DNA from: Spirochaetae bacterium HGW-Spirochaetae-9
GTDB taxonomy: Bacteria; Spirochaetota; Spirochaetia; Treponematales; Rectinemataceae
DNA: 11,417 bases
Direction of reading: 5' to 3'
Assembly: GCA_002839205.1 (NCBI GenBank)
Contig: PGXP01000024.1
Location: 5,050 to 16,466 of the forward strand
Part shown: piece by piece, positions 1-7,807 of the stretch
Layout of the letters: every line of letters starts with the position of its first letter
How positions within the stretch are numbered: the first letter of the stretch is position 1
The notes under the pieces: model-generated
What the model saw: only the letters and a program-made list of their open reading frames with translations
Databases searched by the model: none
Told to the model about the DNA's origin: nothing
Position numbers and translations under genes: made by a program

Positions 1-534
1 ATGCAGTCCCTCGCCGTCATGGGATACCGAGGCAGCCATGCGGGCCGCCGCCGCGGCCCTCTGCGGATCAGCCGGGTATACAAGCCCCCAGCTGTCCACA
101 AAAATCTGCCCGCCTATCTGCTCGGCAATAGCCTGGCCGTTAACCTCGATGGAGCCTGAACGAGGGGCATCTATCCCGTTCTTGAGGTTGACGTAGGAAG
201 TGTGTTCGGTACTCCTCCCTACTCCTCCCCACCAATAGAATCCTTTTTCCTCCCTGGTGTATTCGAGCCAAGTCCTGCCGATGTCGCGCGCGGTAATGCC
301 GCGTTCGCGGCCATAATCCACGAGGGCGCGGATAAAAAAGGCGGGACCGTTGAAGTCGTCGTCTGCCGCAAAATTCTTGTAATGTTTTACATAGCCACTG
401 ATGTCACCATACGCAGCCTGGATGCGATCATAGGTCCATACCGTCGGTTCGACGGGCGCGCCGACCCGTATTCCAATGCATTTGCCGAGAATGCCGGCGT
501 ACACTTTGTCGAGATAGTCTTTGGGAATGGACAT
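1..534 (-). CDS. ADP-ribosylglycohydrolase-family protein, large divergent subfamily (C-terminal part beyond window)
   Basis: Seen: an open frame of 178 codons starts with ATG at 534 and runs off the left edge without a stop. AGGAG lies 5 nt before the start. The N-terminus (YAGILGKCIG, residues 12-21) is the first helix of the ADP-ribosylglycohydrolase fold. The first metal-binding motif, normally STDDT, reads ADDDF (57-61), and SHDGEG (171-176) matches the second conserved SHD block. A tryptophan/glycine-rich stretch, WWGGVGRSTEH (101-111), followed by LKNGIDAPRSGSI (117-129), marks a subfamily whose members, as I recall, are about 650-700 residues, so most of the protein is probably outside. 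Known: the fold binds two Mg2+ ions and hydrolyses ADP-ribosyl N- or O-glycosidic bonds; this subfamily has no substrate I know of. It is the last visible gene of the leftward array, 75 nt after the solute-binding protein and behind a hairpin. Family is certain; activity is not. Confidence 0.85.
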   Translation of the reverse strand, partial: MSIPKDYLDKVYAGILGKCIGIRVGAPVEPTVWTYDRIQAAYGDISGYVKHYKNFAADDDFNGPAFFIRALVDYGRERGITARDIGRTWLEYTREEKGFYWWGGVGRSTEHTSYVNLKNGIDAPRSGSIEVNGQAIAEQIGGQIFVDSWGLVYPADPQRAAAAARMAASVSHDGEGLH

Positions 535-552
535 GGGTTCTCCTGTTTACGG

Positions 553-597
553 AAAAATCAGGGTATTGGAACGGCCGAAAAGCCCGCCCCAACACCC
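553..597 (-). terminator. Intercistronic terminator-like hairpin (attenuator) after the solute-binding protein gene
   Basis: On the minus strand GGGTGTTGG (597-589) can pair with CCAATACCC (569-561), nine pairs including one G-U. A smaller GGC/GCC stem closes inside the loop. The 3' arm is followed by TGA and then five T (557-553). It lies wholly in the 75-nt gap between the binding-protein stop and the next start. Such hairpins often let the binding protein be made in excess while limiting the downstream gene; here that is inferred from structure only. The U-run is short and offset by three bases, so it may be a partial terminator or an RNA-stabilising 3' end. Confidence 0.5.
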
Positions 598-609
598 CGC
601 TGCAAAAAT

Positions 610-2037
610 TTACTTGAGGGTCTTGTTTGCGTAGGCAGTCAGCTCGACGCCGCCAGCCTTGTTCCACTTGGCCACAAACTCGTCAAAGGCACTTATAGGT
701 TTCTTGCCGGTGACGATATCGGCCGCATATTCCTTGTACAGGTTGTTCATGGCATCCCAGTTGGTGATGTACTGCTCGGGCACGAGGAAATTCTTGTCCG
801 GCATCATGTACTTCTTGGCCATGGCTCCGGCTTCTACTGCCGACTTGGTCATGATGGGCCTCGACAGAGGCTTGTCTGGGTTAAAGCCATTGAAGGAATC
901 GCCAAACCAGCCGTTATACCATTCGGGATACTTGTCGGTGAGGACATACTGTTTCCCGTCATCGACATAATGAAGTCCGGGCATGCCGAGTTTTGCTATT
1001 TTGAGACCTTCGGGACTCCACATGAAATCCAAAATGGCAAAGGCTGCTGCCTTGACTTTCGAACTGGTGGGAATCGCGAAACCTCGGGTTTCTTTCGTGA
1101 CATCGACAAACGGCGTAAGGCCCTGTGCCTTGCCCTTGGCCGGCGGCAGGGCGACCAGGTCGGTGCCCTGAGCCTTGATCATTTTATTGACGTAGACATC
1201 AACCGAGCCAGGAGCAACACCGGGGACGATACCTGCTTTGCCTTCATAGAACACCTGTTCCTTGGAGTCCCACTTTTTGGTGAGATATTCCGGATCGAGG
1301 AGACCTTCCTTGTAAAGCTTCGCATAGAACTCTAGTTTGGCCTTCTCGTTCACCGATGAACGGGCGTAGAACCACTTGCCGTCGGCTCCCTTCATCCAGG
1401 TAGAGGTGTTACCGAACGCGGCGTCAAAGATGGCGTCGAGTTCCTCGATGCCGTTTGTCGCACCGGTCACGCAGATACCGTAAGCGGCGCCTTTCTTGGC
1501 TACAAGGTCCTTGAAAAGGGCGTAGTAGGTGTCCACCGTGGGGTTGGTCATGACAGCCTTGGCTGAGGGCAAAGACTCATACCAATCACGGCGCATCACC
1601 GGGGTCCTTACGCGGGGGGGAGCTATCCAGACTAGGTAAGGATAATTCTCGAGCCTCGTGACCGAGTGCGCATCCATGAGTCCCTTGAAGTACTTGGACT
1701 TGTCCACCCAAGGGCGCAGGTCTTCCAGGATGCCCTGCATGGCAAGCTTTTCATCGCCGCCCTGGAAGTAGATGAGGTCGGGAACATCGCCCGACATGAT
1801 CATGAGACCGACCTTTTCGGCATAGTTGCCGGAGGGGGTCTTCACGATCTCGATGTCGACAGGCGTTCCTGCATCGGCCATGGCTTTCTCGATGATTCCG
1901 ATAAACTTTTCCGTGTTCGGATCGGTATCGAAATCTTTCATCATGAAACGGACCTTCGGGGTCGCCGCGCCGGCGGTCAGCACAAAGACCGACAGGAGCG
2001 CCATGAGGACCAGGAACACGACTCTGCGCTTTTTCAC
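610..2037 (-). CDS. Extracellular solute-binding protein of a carbohydrate (CUT1, LipO/YtcQ-like) ABC importer
   Basis: Captures the imported solute outside the membrane and hands it to the two permeases encoded upstream. Seen: 475 residues beginning at a GTG at 2037, with AAGGAGG 5 nt upstream, 13 nt after the permease stop. A basic N-terminus (MKKRRVVF) and a hydrophobic run to about residue 24 end in an AxA-type site (TAGAA), so signal peptidase I cleavage is expected. There is no lipobox cysteine, unlike many relatives, which are lipoproteins. The mature part has the family's mixed alpha/beta pattern, including DVPDLIYFQGGDE and later FAILDFMWSPEGLKI. The family usually runs about 500-550 residues, so this one is slightly short. 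The ligand cannot be read from sequence; oligosaccharides or glycoconjugates are usual. A run of seven G at 1614-1620 lies in frame and breaks nothing. Confidence 0.88.
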   Translation of the reverse strand: MKKRRVVFLVLMALLSVFVLTAGAATPKVRFMMKDFDTDPNTEKFIGIIEKAMADAGTPVDIEIVKTPSGNYAEKVGLMIMSGDVPDLIYFQGGDEKLAMQGILEDLRPWVDKSKYFKGLMDAHSVTRLENYPYLVWIAPPRVRTPVMRRDWYESLPSAKAVMTNPTVDTYYALFKDLVAKKGAAYGICVTGATNGIEELDAIFDAAFGNTSTWMKGADGKWFYARSSVNEKAKLEFYAKLYKEGLLDPEYLTKKWDSKEQVFYEGKAGIVPGVAPGSVDVYVNKMIKAQGTDLVALPPAKGKAQGLTPFVDVTKETRGFAIPTSSKVKAAAFAILDFMWSPEGLKIAKLGMPGLHYVDDGKQYVLTDKYPEWYNGWFGDSFNGFNPDKPLSRPIMTKSAVEAGAMAKKYMMPDKNFLVPEQYITNWDAMNNLYKEYAADIVTGKKPISAFDEFVAKWNKAGGVELTAYANKTLK

Positions 2038-2050
2038 AGTAGCCTCCTTG

Positions 2051-2944
2051 TTATTCCTTCACTCCGCCCTCCATGACCCCGCGAGTGTAATACTTCAGGA
2101 TCAGGGGATAGAGGATGAGAACGGGTAGAATCGCCACGACTATGGTGCTCGCCTGGAGAGCCTTGTAACTGAGGCGGGCAGCCTCGTCGTAGCTGAAAAG
2201 AGCTCCCGAGCCAATAAGGCTCGCTGTGTCGTCGAGTACGACGAATTGCCTAAGGATGAGCTGAAGCGGATACTTCTCTGGATCATTGATATAGATGCTC
2301 GCACGGAAATACTCATTCCAATGGTAGACACCATAAAAAAGTCCGAGCGTTGCCAGCGCCGACTTGGAAAGAGGCATCATTATGCGCCACAGGACGGTCC
2401 AGGGACCTGCCCCATCCACTCGCGCGGCCTCGATAAAAGAAATGGGGACTTCCTCAAAGAAACGCATGAGAAGAATAAGGTAGTAGACGTTGACCGCTTT
2501 ATAGAGGATGACCGACCAGAGACTTCCCATCAGACCAATGCGTTTTACAACCATATACTCGGTGATGAGTCCAGGCTCTAGCACCATGATCACGATGATA
2601 AGGATCATGAACACGCGTTTTCCGGGAAGCTTCGGCCTTGTGAGGGCAAAGGCGGCAAGAGCCGTGACCATGAGGTTTATCGCCGTGCCGACAACAGTGA
2701 TAAAAATCGAGTTGAAAATGCTCTTCATGAAAATCGGATTGGCGGCGAGAACGCGATAATTGACGAGTGAAAAGCCCTTGGGAAGGACGCTTAGGCCCGT
2801 GAGTTCCGATATCCTTTTGGGGTCGGTAAGGGAGAGTGCGAGTATGTTGAGCATAGGTATGAGAACCGCAATGACGACGATAACGAGGAAGACGGAGAGC
2901 AGGGCGCGGAAGATTTTTTCTCCGCTGATGATTTTAGCTGACAT
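2051..2944 (-). CDS. Carbohydrate ABC transporter permease, LplC/YtcP (MalG-like) type
   Basis: One of the two membrane channel subunits of the sugar-type importer. Seen: 297 residues with about six hydrophobic segments (roughly 13-35, 77-101, 110-129, 140-160, 195-210 and 262-284). The cytoplasmic EAA loop at 172-180 reads EAARVDGAG and continues WTVLWRIMMPL; it is the contact site for the ATPase. The NEYFRASIYI stretch near 210-219 and the C-terminal YPLILKYYTRGVMEGGVKE ending are typical of the LplC/YtcP branch. The ATG at 2944 shares its first base with the upstream permease stop (TAATG), and AAAGGGG lies 8 nt before it, so translation is coupled. It is directly followed by the solute-binding protein gene. 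Family assignment is firm; substrate is unknown. Confidence 0.92.
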   Translation of the reverse strand: MSAKIISGEKIFRALLSVFLVIVVIAVLIPMLNILALSLTDPKRISELTGLSVLPKGFSLVNYRVLAANPIFMKSIFNSIFITVVGTAINLMVTALAAFALTRPKLPGKRVFMILIIVIMVLEPGLITEYMVVKRIGLMGSLWSVILYKAVNVYYLILLMRFFEEVPISFIEAARVDGAGPWTVLWRIMMPLSKSALATLGLFYGVYHWNEYFRASIYINDPEKYPLQLILRQFVVLDDTASLIGSGALFSYDEAARLSYKALQASTIVVAILPVLILYPLILKYYTRGVMEGGVKE

Positions 2945-3840
2945 TACCAGAGCCCCTTTCCCGTGGCTCGTTTTGCGGCCGAATGGGTTGAGAGGATTAA
3001 GACCAGCCCGATGACTCCCTTGAAAAGGCTTGCCGCCGTCGAGAAGGAGTACTGCATATTCACAAGTCCTATCCGGTAGACGAAGGTATCGAGGATGTCC
3101 ACGACACTTATGACCGAATCATTGGTCATGTTGAACACCTGGTCGAAACCGGCATTGAGAAAAAATCCAAGGTTCAAAATAAAGACGGTGATCATGGTCG
3201 GGACAAGTTCCGGCAGAGTTATAAATCGCATCTTGGCCACAACGCCTGCTCCATCCATGTCAGCCGACTCATAGAGGCTGGGGCTGATCCTCATCAATGC
3301 CGCAAGATAAATTATGGAATCCCAGCCGAAGCTCCTCCAGGTCTCAGAAATAAAGAGGACCCAGCGGATGTGCTCCTTGCTCGTCATATAGTCGATGACA
3401 GGCAAGCCAAGCAGAACCCTTATTCTATTGGCTCCTCCCGTCTTGGGCGAAAGGAAACCAATCCACACGCCTGCAATGATGACCCAGGAAAGAAAGTGGG
3501 GCAAATAGGCGATAGCTTGCACGAATTTCCTTATAACTACGCCTCGAAGTTCGTTCACAAGAAGGGCGAAAATTATAGGAATTGGGAAAAAGAGAATGAT
3601 CTTCATCGCGCTGATGATGAGGGTGTTCCGCATAACGTCGAAAAAGGCAGGCGATGAAAAAAGTGTCTTGAAATGCTTTAAGCCTACCCAGTTGCTCTTG
3701 CCCATGATCCTGAAATCCTGGAAAGCCATGGTCATGTTCAAAATGGGGATGATATGGAAGATGATAAAATAGATAAGAGCGGGCAGAAGCATGAGATAGA
3801 GGGCGCCCGAGAGCCGTATCTCCTTTCCCAGCTTATTCAT
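2944..3840 (-). CDS. Carbohydrate ABC transporter permease, LplB/YtcP-partner (MalF-like) type
   Basis: Partner membrane subunit of the importer. Seen: 298 residues, with a first membrane segment at about 12-35, then the typical short MTMAFQDFRIMG and NWVGLKHFKTLF blocks (36-62), further segments (about 73-95, 115-130, 161-181, 213-230), and an EAA loop at 191-199 reading ESADMDGAG followed by the FITLPELVPTM stretch. The first letters of the EAA box are degenerate (ESA for EAA), as is common in LplB proteins. The ATG at 3840 overlaps the upstream lyase stop by 4 nt (ATGA), with GGAG 7 nt before it, so the transporter is translationally tied to the catabolic enzymes. No ATPase gene lies beside it; LplB/LplC systems usually share an MsmX/UgpC-type ATPase encoded elsewhere. 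Confidence 0.92.
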   Translation of the reverse strand: MNKLGKEIRLSGALYLMLLPALIYFIIFHIIPILNMTMAFQDFRIMGKSNWVGLKHFKTLFSSPAFFDVMRNTLIISAMKIILFFPIPIIFALLVNELRGVVIRKFVQAIAYLPHFLSWVIIAGVWIGFLSPKTGGANRIRVLLGLPVIDYMTSKEHIRWVLFISETWRSFGWDSIIYLAALMRISPSLYESADMDGAGVVAKMRFITLPELVPTMITVFILNLGFFLNAGFDQVFNMTNDSVISVVDILDTFVYRIGLVNMQYSFSTAASLFKGVIGLVLILSTHSAAKRATGKGLW

Positions 3841-4634
3841 GGCATGCTCCGTGAAGGCTGGCCCGAATACTCGGCAGCAACGGGTGCGGCCTTGATGTAG
3901 CCGAGAGGGACTGCGCTTTCCAGTTCCTCCGCGACATGCGCGCAGAGCCCAAGGCTTCGCCCCACAATAAAGAGGGTTTGAACCTGTTTCCAGGAGAATC
4001 CGAGATCGGAGAGAATGGCCGCTTGAGCCCCATCTACATTCAGCACCAAGGGCTTGCCTTTTGCAGAATGCATGGCTTCGGCGACCTGGATGGCGAGCCG
4101 CGAATGATCGCCATAAAGGCCTAGCTCCTTCGCAAGCTTAAAAAGCGCCGCGCTTCGTGGATCACTCTCCTTATAGACCCGATGACCGTAGCCGGGAAGA
4201 TTCTTCCCTGAATCGAGTGATCTGGCGACAAGTTTTTCGGCCAGACTTTGGAGAAGGGAATCACTGCGCTTTTCAGATGCTGTTTCAGGCAGCGAGACGA
4301 TTGCCTCCTGCAGGAAGCGCGCGCAGGCTTCCCCCGCCCCGCCATGATTGGTTCCGATAGATGCGATGCCGGCAGCGACGGCGGTTGAGAGCGGTACGCC
4401 GCAGCTGGCCGATGCCCTGGCGATGTGGATGGAGGGGGCATTCAGTCCATGGTCGACGGCACTCACAAGGATGGCATCGATCAAACGCGCCGTCTTCCGG
4501 TCAGGCAGTTCGCCCCGAAGAACAAGGTAGAGGACTTCGGCAAAGGAAGCCTTAGCCATAAGCTCGGTCAGAGAGTAACCGCGAATTACCACGCCCTCGG
4601 AATCTATGCCGCTGATCGCTGTCGAGATACTCAC
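3837..4634 (-). CDS. Citryl-CoA lyase-like protein (citrate synthase fold)
   Basis: Probable C-C lyase or condensing enzyme acting on a CoA thioester of a hydroxy-acid (citryl-CoA to acetyl-CoA and oxaloacetate in the type reaction). Seen: 265 residues, much shorter than a TCA-cycle citrate synthase (about 370-430). All three catalytic positions of the fold are present: His62 in DHGLNAPS, His151 in PGYGHRVYKESDPR and Asp201 in LNVDGAQAAI; NHGGAGEA (96-103) is the usual glycine-rich loop. The LNVDG and LFIVGRSLGLCAH (221-233) blocks recall the C-terminal citryl-CoA lyase module of ATP-citrate lyase more than citrate synthase, which has NVDFYSG-like sequence. The start is a GTG at 4634 inside the upstream stop (GTGA), with GAGGAGG 7 nt before. 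The coupled acyl-CoA synthetase upstream and sugar-type permeases downstream suggest catabolism rather than a TCA role. The exact substrate could instead be a methyl-, hydroxy- or malyl-type analogue. Confidence 0.8.
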   Translation of the reverse strand: MSISTAISGIDSEGVVIRGYSLTELMAKASFAEVLYLVLRGELPDRKTARLIDAILVSAVDHGLNAPSIHIARASASCGVPLSTAVAAGIASIGTNHGGAGEACARFLQEAIVSLPETASEKRSDSLLQSLAEKLVARSLDSGKNLPGYGHRVYKESDPRSAALFKLAKELGLYGDHSRLAIQVAEAMHSAKGKPLVLNVDGAQAAILSDLGFSWKQVQTLFIVGRSLGLCAHVAEELESAVPLGYIKAAPVAAEYSGQPSRSMP

Positions 4635-6802
4635 TCTCCGGCCTCCTCGATGCGCGCATCCAAAGCGAAACCACCAGACCCTGCGTCGAAAACCAAGAAG
4701 GGATTCAGATCGATCGATTTCACGGTTTTTGCATGTTTGAGCATATAATCACCAAGAGCTACAAGCGTCCTGGCGATAGCATCAAGATCGGCGGGGCCTG
4801 TGCCTCGAACTCCCGCAAGAATAGGCCAGACAGGGTTTCGCTGTATGAAAAACGATGCCTCGCGTGCGCTAAACGGAGGACGAAGAAAATCCACTCCCTT
4901 TAAAAGTTCGACAAGGATGCCTCCGGGTCCAAAAGCGACGATAGGGCCGAATTGGGGGTCGACCTCGGCTCCTATAAAAACCTCTCTCCCGCCGCTAACC
5001 ATTGGCTGAAGCAAAAAACCCTCAATCGGGCACTCCTGAGGAATTCTAGAGAGCATGCCTAGGGCGGCCGTTCTCAGTGCATCCACGCTGCCCAGGTTCA
5101 GCGCCACCAAGCCTGCGTCACTTTTATGGCTGTATCCTGCTGCTATAAGCTTTAGTACCAGGGCAACACTCTTGGTCCCCGTGCCGAAACTAAGTCCTTC
5201 TGCAGAAGCTATTGTCCTGAGTACAAGCAATTCGTTTCCATTGGAATCTGCCGGAACGAAGACACTATGTACGAAGGGGATCCCGGCTTTCTCGAGACAG
5301 GAAAGGGTTTCCAGCTGCCCGAGAAAACGTAATGTCCTCGACGCATTTCCCCTAACCACAGTGTCCTTGGCAATTTCAATAGCGTTAGCGACTGGGGCTT
5401 CTTTTGCCAGGCCGGCAGCGATCCATTCATCCCTGAATCCGCGCCAGGTCTTGAGACGCCCAAGGGCTCTCACAGCCGGACCAGGAGAACTGAACAAAGG
5501 TATGCCAGCCCTGCTCAACTCCAGAAGAGCGCTCCTATTTAGCTGGAGCCCGCCGGATACCGGCAGGGAAGGACCAACCCACACAACGATGACGGGTTTG
5601 CCGGAAGCATTCCGCGCGGCAATGATGCCCTCGGAGGTTTCCACTTCAATATCCCGGTTGGGATTCTTGGCGAAGAGTACCACGACAGAATCGACCTGAT
5701 TATGATTCAGGAACCGAAGGAGGGTATCCTTGATGGCCATGCCTCTCATGCAATCCCCACCCAGATCGACAGGATTGAGGGCGGCACCTAACTCTGGAGG
5801 GAGAGGTTCTGGTTCGATACCCGCAGCCTTGGCAAGGTCTCCCACGAGGGAACCGAGGCCACCTGATTGGGCGATCCAAGCGATGCGGCCAAGTGGGGAA
5901 TGGATTGTGGCTGCCGCCAGGGATGCTGCAGCCACAAGATCCTCGATATCGTCCACGAGGATGATGCCGTATTGCCTGCAGACTGCCTCGAACACCCTTC
6001 CCTCTCCGACGAGGGCTGCCGTATGTGTCGCAGCGAGTCTCTTGCCCAGTTCGGTGCGCCCCGACTTCACCGCGATCACGGGTTTGCCGGCGGCAAGGCA
6101 TTTCTTGGCCGCGTTGACGAATTCAGCGCCGTCGGACATGCCCTCGATGAAAGCGGCGACCACTTCGGTTCCAGGATCGGCGGCAAAGTGATGCAAAAAA
6201 TCCGCCAGAGTGAAGCCAGCCTGATTGCCCACCGACACGACGGCGCGCAAGCCCGCTCCCTTTTCCGCAAAAGCGCCGTGCAGCGCCATCATGAGGGCAC
6301 CGCTCTGGGAGATTAGAGAAATACAGCCCTTCGCCGCGGGCGAATATAATCGTGCCGCTGTGATGCCTGCAGTGATGTTTGCGAACCCTGCACAGTTAGG
6401 CCCCAGAATGTGAATTCTGTCGCCGAGGGCTTCGATTTGGGTCTGCAAGGCGCGGCCTTCGGCTCCTGCCTCGGCAAAACCTGAGCTGATGATCACCGCC
6501 TGCTCGATTCCCGCCTCGATGCAGTCAGCAAGGGCTGCCGGTACAGCCGCAGCAGGTATGGTGAGAATGGCCAGATCAGCCCTCCCCTCCCCTTGCCCGC
6601 GCTTGGGGAGATCATCTACTGAAGCCAGACAGGACTGACCGAAGACCTCCCGACGACGCGGATTCACCGCATGCAGCGTGACAGGCGAGGCGAGGAGGCT
6701 TCGGAATATATCCGAGGGGTAGATCCCAGATTCCGAAGCCCCTATGTGGACAACGACCTTCGGCGAAAGGAGGTCGTCAACGGCTCGGATCCTGTCCTTC
6801 AT
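4631..6802 (-). CDS. Acyl-CoA synthetase, NDP-forming (acetate-CoA ligase family, fused alpha-beta)
   Basis: Forms an acyl-CoA from an organic acid, CoA and ATP through acyl-phosphate and phospho-histidine intermediates. Seen: 723 residues, the usual length for the fused enzyme. The N-terminal CoA-binding Rossmann domain spans about 12-140 (IGASESG, GPNCAG at 134-139). Two flavodoxin-like succinyl-CoA-ligase domains follow (SQSGAL at 165-170). His260, in AATHTAALVG, is the expected phosphorylated histidine. An ATP-grasp domain fills about 490-720, with YSHKSDAG (557-564), QPMVSGGREVFIG (599-611), FGPGG and the DLNP metal-site motif (699-702). The start ATG at 6802 lies 6 nt after the hydrolase stop, with a purine-rich GAGGAG just ahead; the stop overlaps the lyase GTG by 4 nt. 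Coupling with the lyase suggests the substrate is a hydroxy-(tri)carboxylate rather than acetate. Family is certain; substrate is inferred. Confidence 0.9.
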   Translation of the reverse strand: MKDRIRAVDDLLSPKVVVHIGASESGIYPSDIFRSLLASPVTLHAVNPRRREVFGQSCLASVDDLPKRGQGEGRADLAILTIPAAAVPAALADCIEAGIEQAVIISSGFAEAGAEGRALQTQIEALGDRIHILGPNCAGFANITAGITAARLYSPAAKGCISLISQSGALMMALHGAFAEKGAGLRAVVSVGNQAGFTLADFLHHFAADPGTEVVAAFIEGMSDGAEFVNAAKKCLAAGKPVIAVKSGRTELGKRLAATHTAALVGEGRVFEAVCRQYGIILVDDIEDLVAAASLAAATIHSPLGRIAWIAQSGGLGSLVGDLAKAAGIEPEPLPPELGAALNPVDLGGDCMRGMAIKDTLLRFLNHNQVDSVVVLFAKNPNRDIEVETSEGIIAARNASGKPVIVVWVGPSLPVSGGLQLNRSALLELSRAGIPLFSSPGPAVRALGRLKTWRGFRDEWIAAGLAKEAPVANAIEIAKDTVVRGNASRTLRFLGQLETLSCLEKAGIPFVHSVFVPADSNGNELLVLRTIASAEGLSFGTGTKSVALVLKLIAAGYSHKSDAGLVALNLGSVDALRTAALGMLSRIPQECPIEGFLLQPMVSGGREVFIGAEVDPQFGPIVAFGPGGILVELLKGVDFLRPPFSAREASFFIQRNPVWPILAGVRGTGPADLDAIARTLVALGDYMLKHAKTVKSIDLNPFLVFDAGSGGFALDARIEEAGE

Positions 6803-6808
6803 AGCTCC

Positions 6809-7807
6809 TCAACCCCTCTCAGCCGCGTAGGATAGTTCCACGAGTTCATCGGCAAGACCGATAAGATCTTCATCCGCGCTGAAATCGAGGCAGACGCCCG
6901 AGGCATGCCTGATCTGGGCGACCCATGATTGGGGAATAACCTCTATACCGTGCATCGCCCCCGAAAGAGAGCATACGAGGCCCGAGATCGTGTCGGCGTC
7001 GCGTCCGAAATTCGCGCTCCACAGCAGGCCGCGCCTGAAATCCCCGCCCGTGAGGCGGAAAATCGCATAAATCTGCGGGACAGCCTCGGCCGCGGTCGCA
7101 TGCTCAGGCGTCCAGAGTTTTGTGTGGAGATCCTCGAAGGCGATTTCGATGTCAGGCTTGGCTTCACAGATCTCCATGGCGATTTTCATGGCGCGGGCAA
7201 TCCAGGATCCCTCGGGCATGCATTTCCAGCCGGCGTCGAGAATCTCGTCCACCGTTCCGCCTGCAATAGCGACGGCAACGCTCGCCGCGATCGCCTGGGC
7301 GGCGAAGATGCCGTCCCTGTCATGGCTGATGCACGCGTCGATCGCGGCGAGAGCCGAGGCAGCCTCCGGATCACCCGCGCAAAAGATCCCTACCGGGCTG
7401 ACGCGCATCGCGGCGCCATCGTCGGTATTCATGACGTTGTAGCGGCCCGATTCGGGCGGCACGAGACCGCGTCCGAGGTTTTCTATGGCGCCGTAGAGGG
7501 GGCGTCCGGCGCGTTTCCTGGCGCCGCCGCGATCCAGGATGTAGCGCTGCCATGCGGCGCGGACATCGTCCATCGTCGGCTTGCCCTTCGCGTCGATGAG
7601 GCAGCGGGCGGTGAGCACGCCGAACTCGGTGTCGTCCGTGCTCTTCGCGTCGGAATACATATTGGTGACGATGCCGTACTTTGCCCTGTACTCCTGGCTT
7701 CGGCCCGTATCGCCCATGGCGTCGCCCACCCCCAGTCCCGCAAGACAGCCGCGTGCCCTTGATTGGTACAGGGTTCGGTTGGCCATCAGTTCGTTTCTCG
7801 TCATCAT
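6809..7807 (-). CDS. ADP-ribosylglycohydrolase-family protein (full-length, DraG/ARH-like)
   Basis: Putative Mg2+-dependent hydrolase of an N- or O-glycosidic bond to (ADP-)ribose or a similar sugar. Seen: 332 residues, a normal length for the family, cytoplasmic (no signal peptide). Conserved blocks appear in order: GCLAGLGVGDAMGD (20-33); STDDTE (56-61) with first-site metal ligands Thr57, Asp58 and Asp59; SHDRDG (161-166); and FGRDADTISGLVCSLSGAMHG (267-287) with second-site ligands Asp270, Asp272 and Thr273. The metal site looks intact, so activity is likely. The ATG at 7807 overlaps the LacI stop (ATGA), with AAGGA 7 nt before it; a second ATG follows directly. Placement right after a LacI regulator and before carboxylate-cleaving enzymes and a sugar-type importer suggests it acts on an imported small-molecule glycoside or nucleoside rather than on modified protein. 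This last point is inference. Confidence 0.88.
   Translation of the reverse strand: MMTRNELMANRTLYQSRARGCLAGLGVGDAMGDTGRSQEYRAKYGIVTNMYSDAKSTDDTEFGVLTARCLIDAKGKPTMDDVRAAWQRYILDRGGARKRAGRPLYGAIENLGRGLVPPESGRYNVMNTDDGAAMRVSPVGIFCAGDPEAASALAAIDACISHDRDGIFAAQAIAASVAVAIAGGTVDEILDAGWKCMPEGSWIARAMKIAMEICEAKPDIEIAFEDLHTKLWTPEHATAAEAVPQIYAIFRLTGGDFRRGLLWSANFGRDADTISGLVCSLSGAMHGIEVIPQSWVAQIRHASGVCLDFSADEDLIGLADELVELSYAAERG

Noticed and set aside
202..1335. 377-codon open frame on the plus strand
   Set aside because: It lies antisense to the solute-binding protein and the second hydrolase gene, which have clear family motifs. Its translation has no recognisable domain, and it spans the real intergenic hairpin.
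1614..1620. Run of seven G as a possible frameshift in the solute-binding protein gene
   Set aside because: The frame continues unbroken on both sides with family-like sequence (WIAPPRV), so there is no sign of a shift.
3837..4634. Ordinary TCA-cycle citrate synthase
   Set aside because: The protein is about 100-150 residues too short, has ACLY-like NVDG/GRSLG blocks, and sits in a LacI-controlled uptake operon coupled to an acyl-CoA synthetase.
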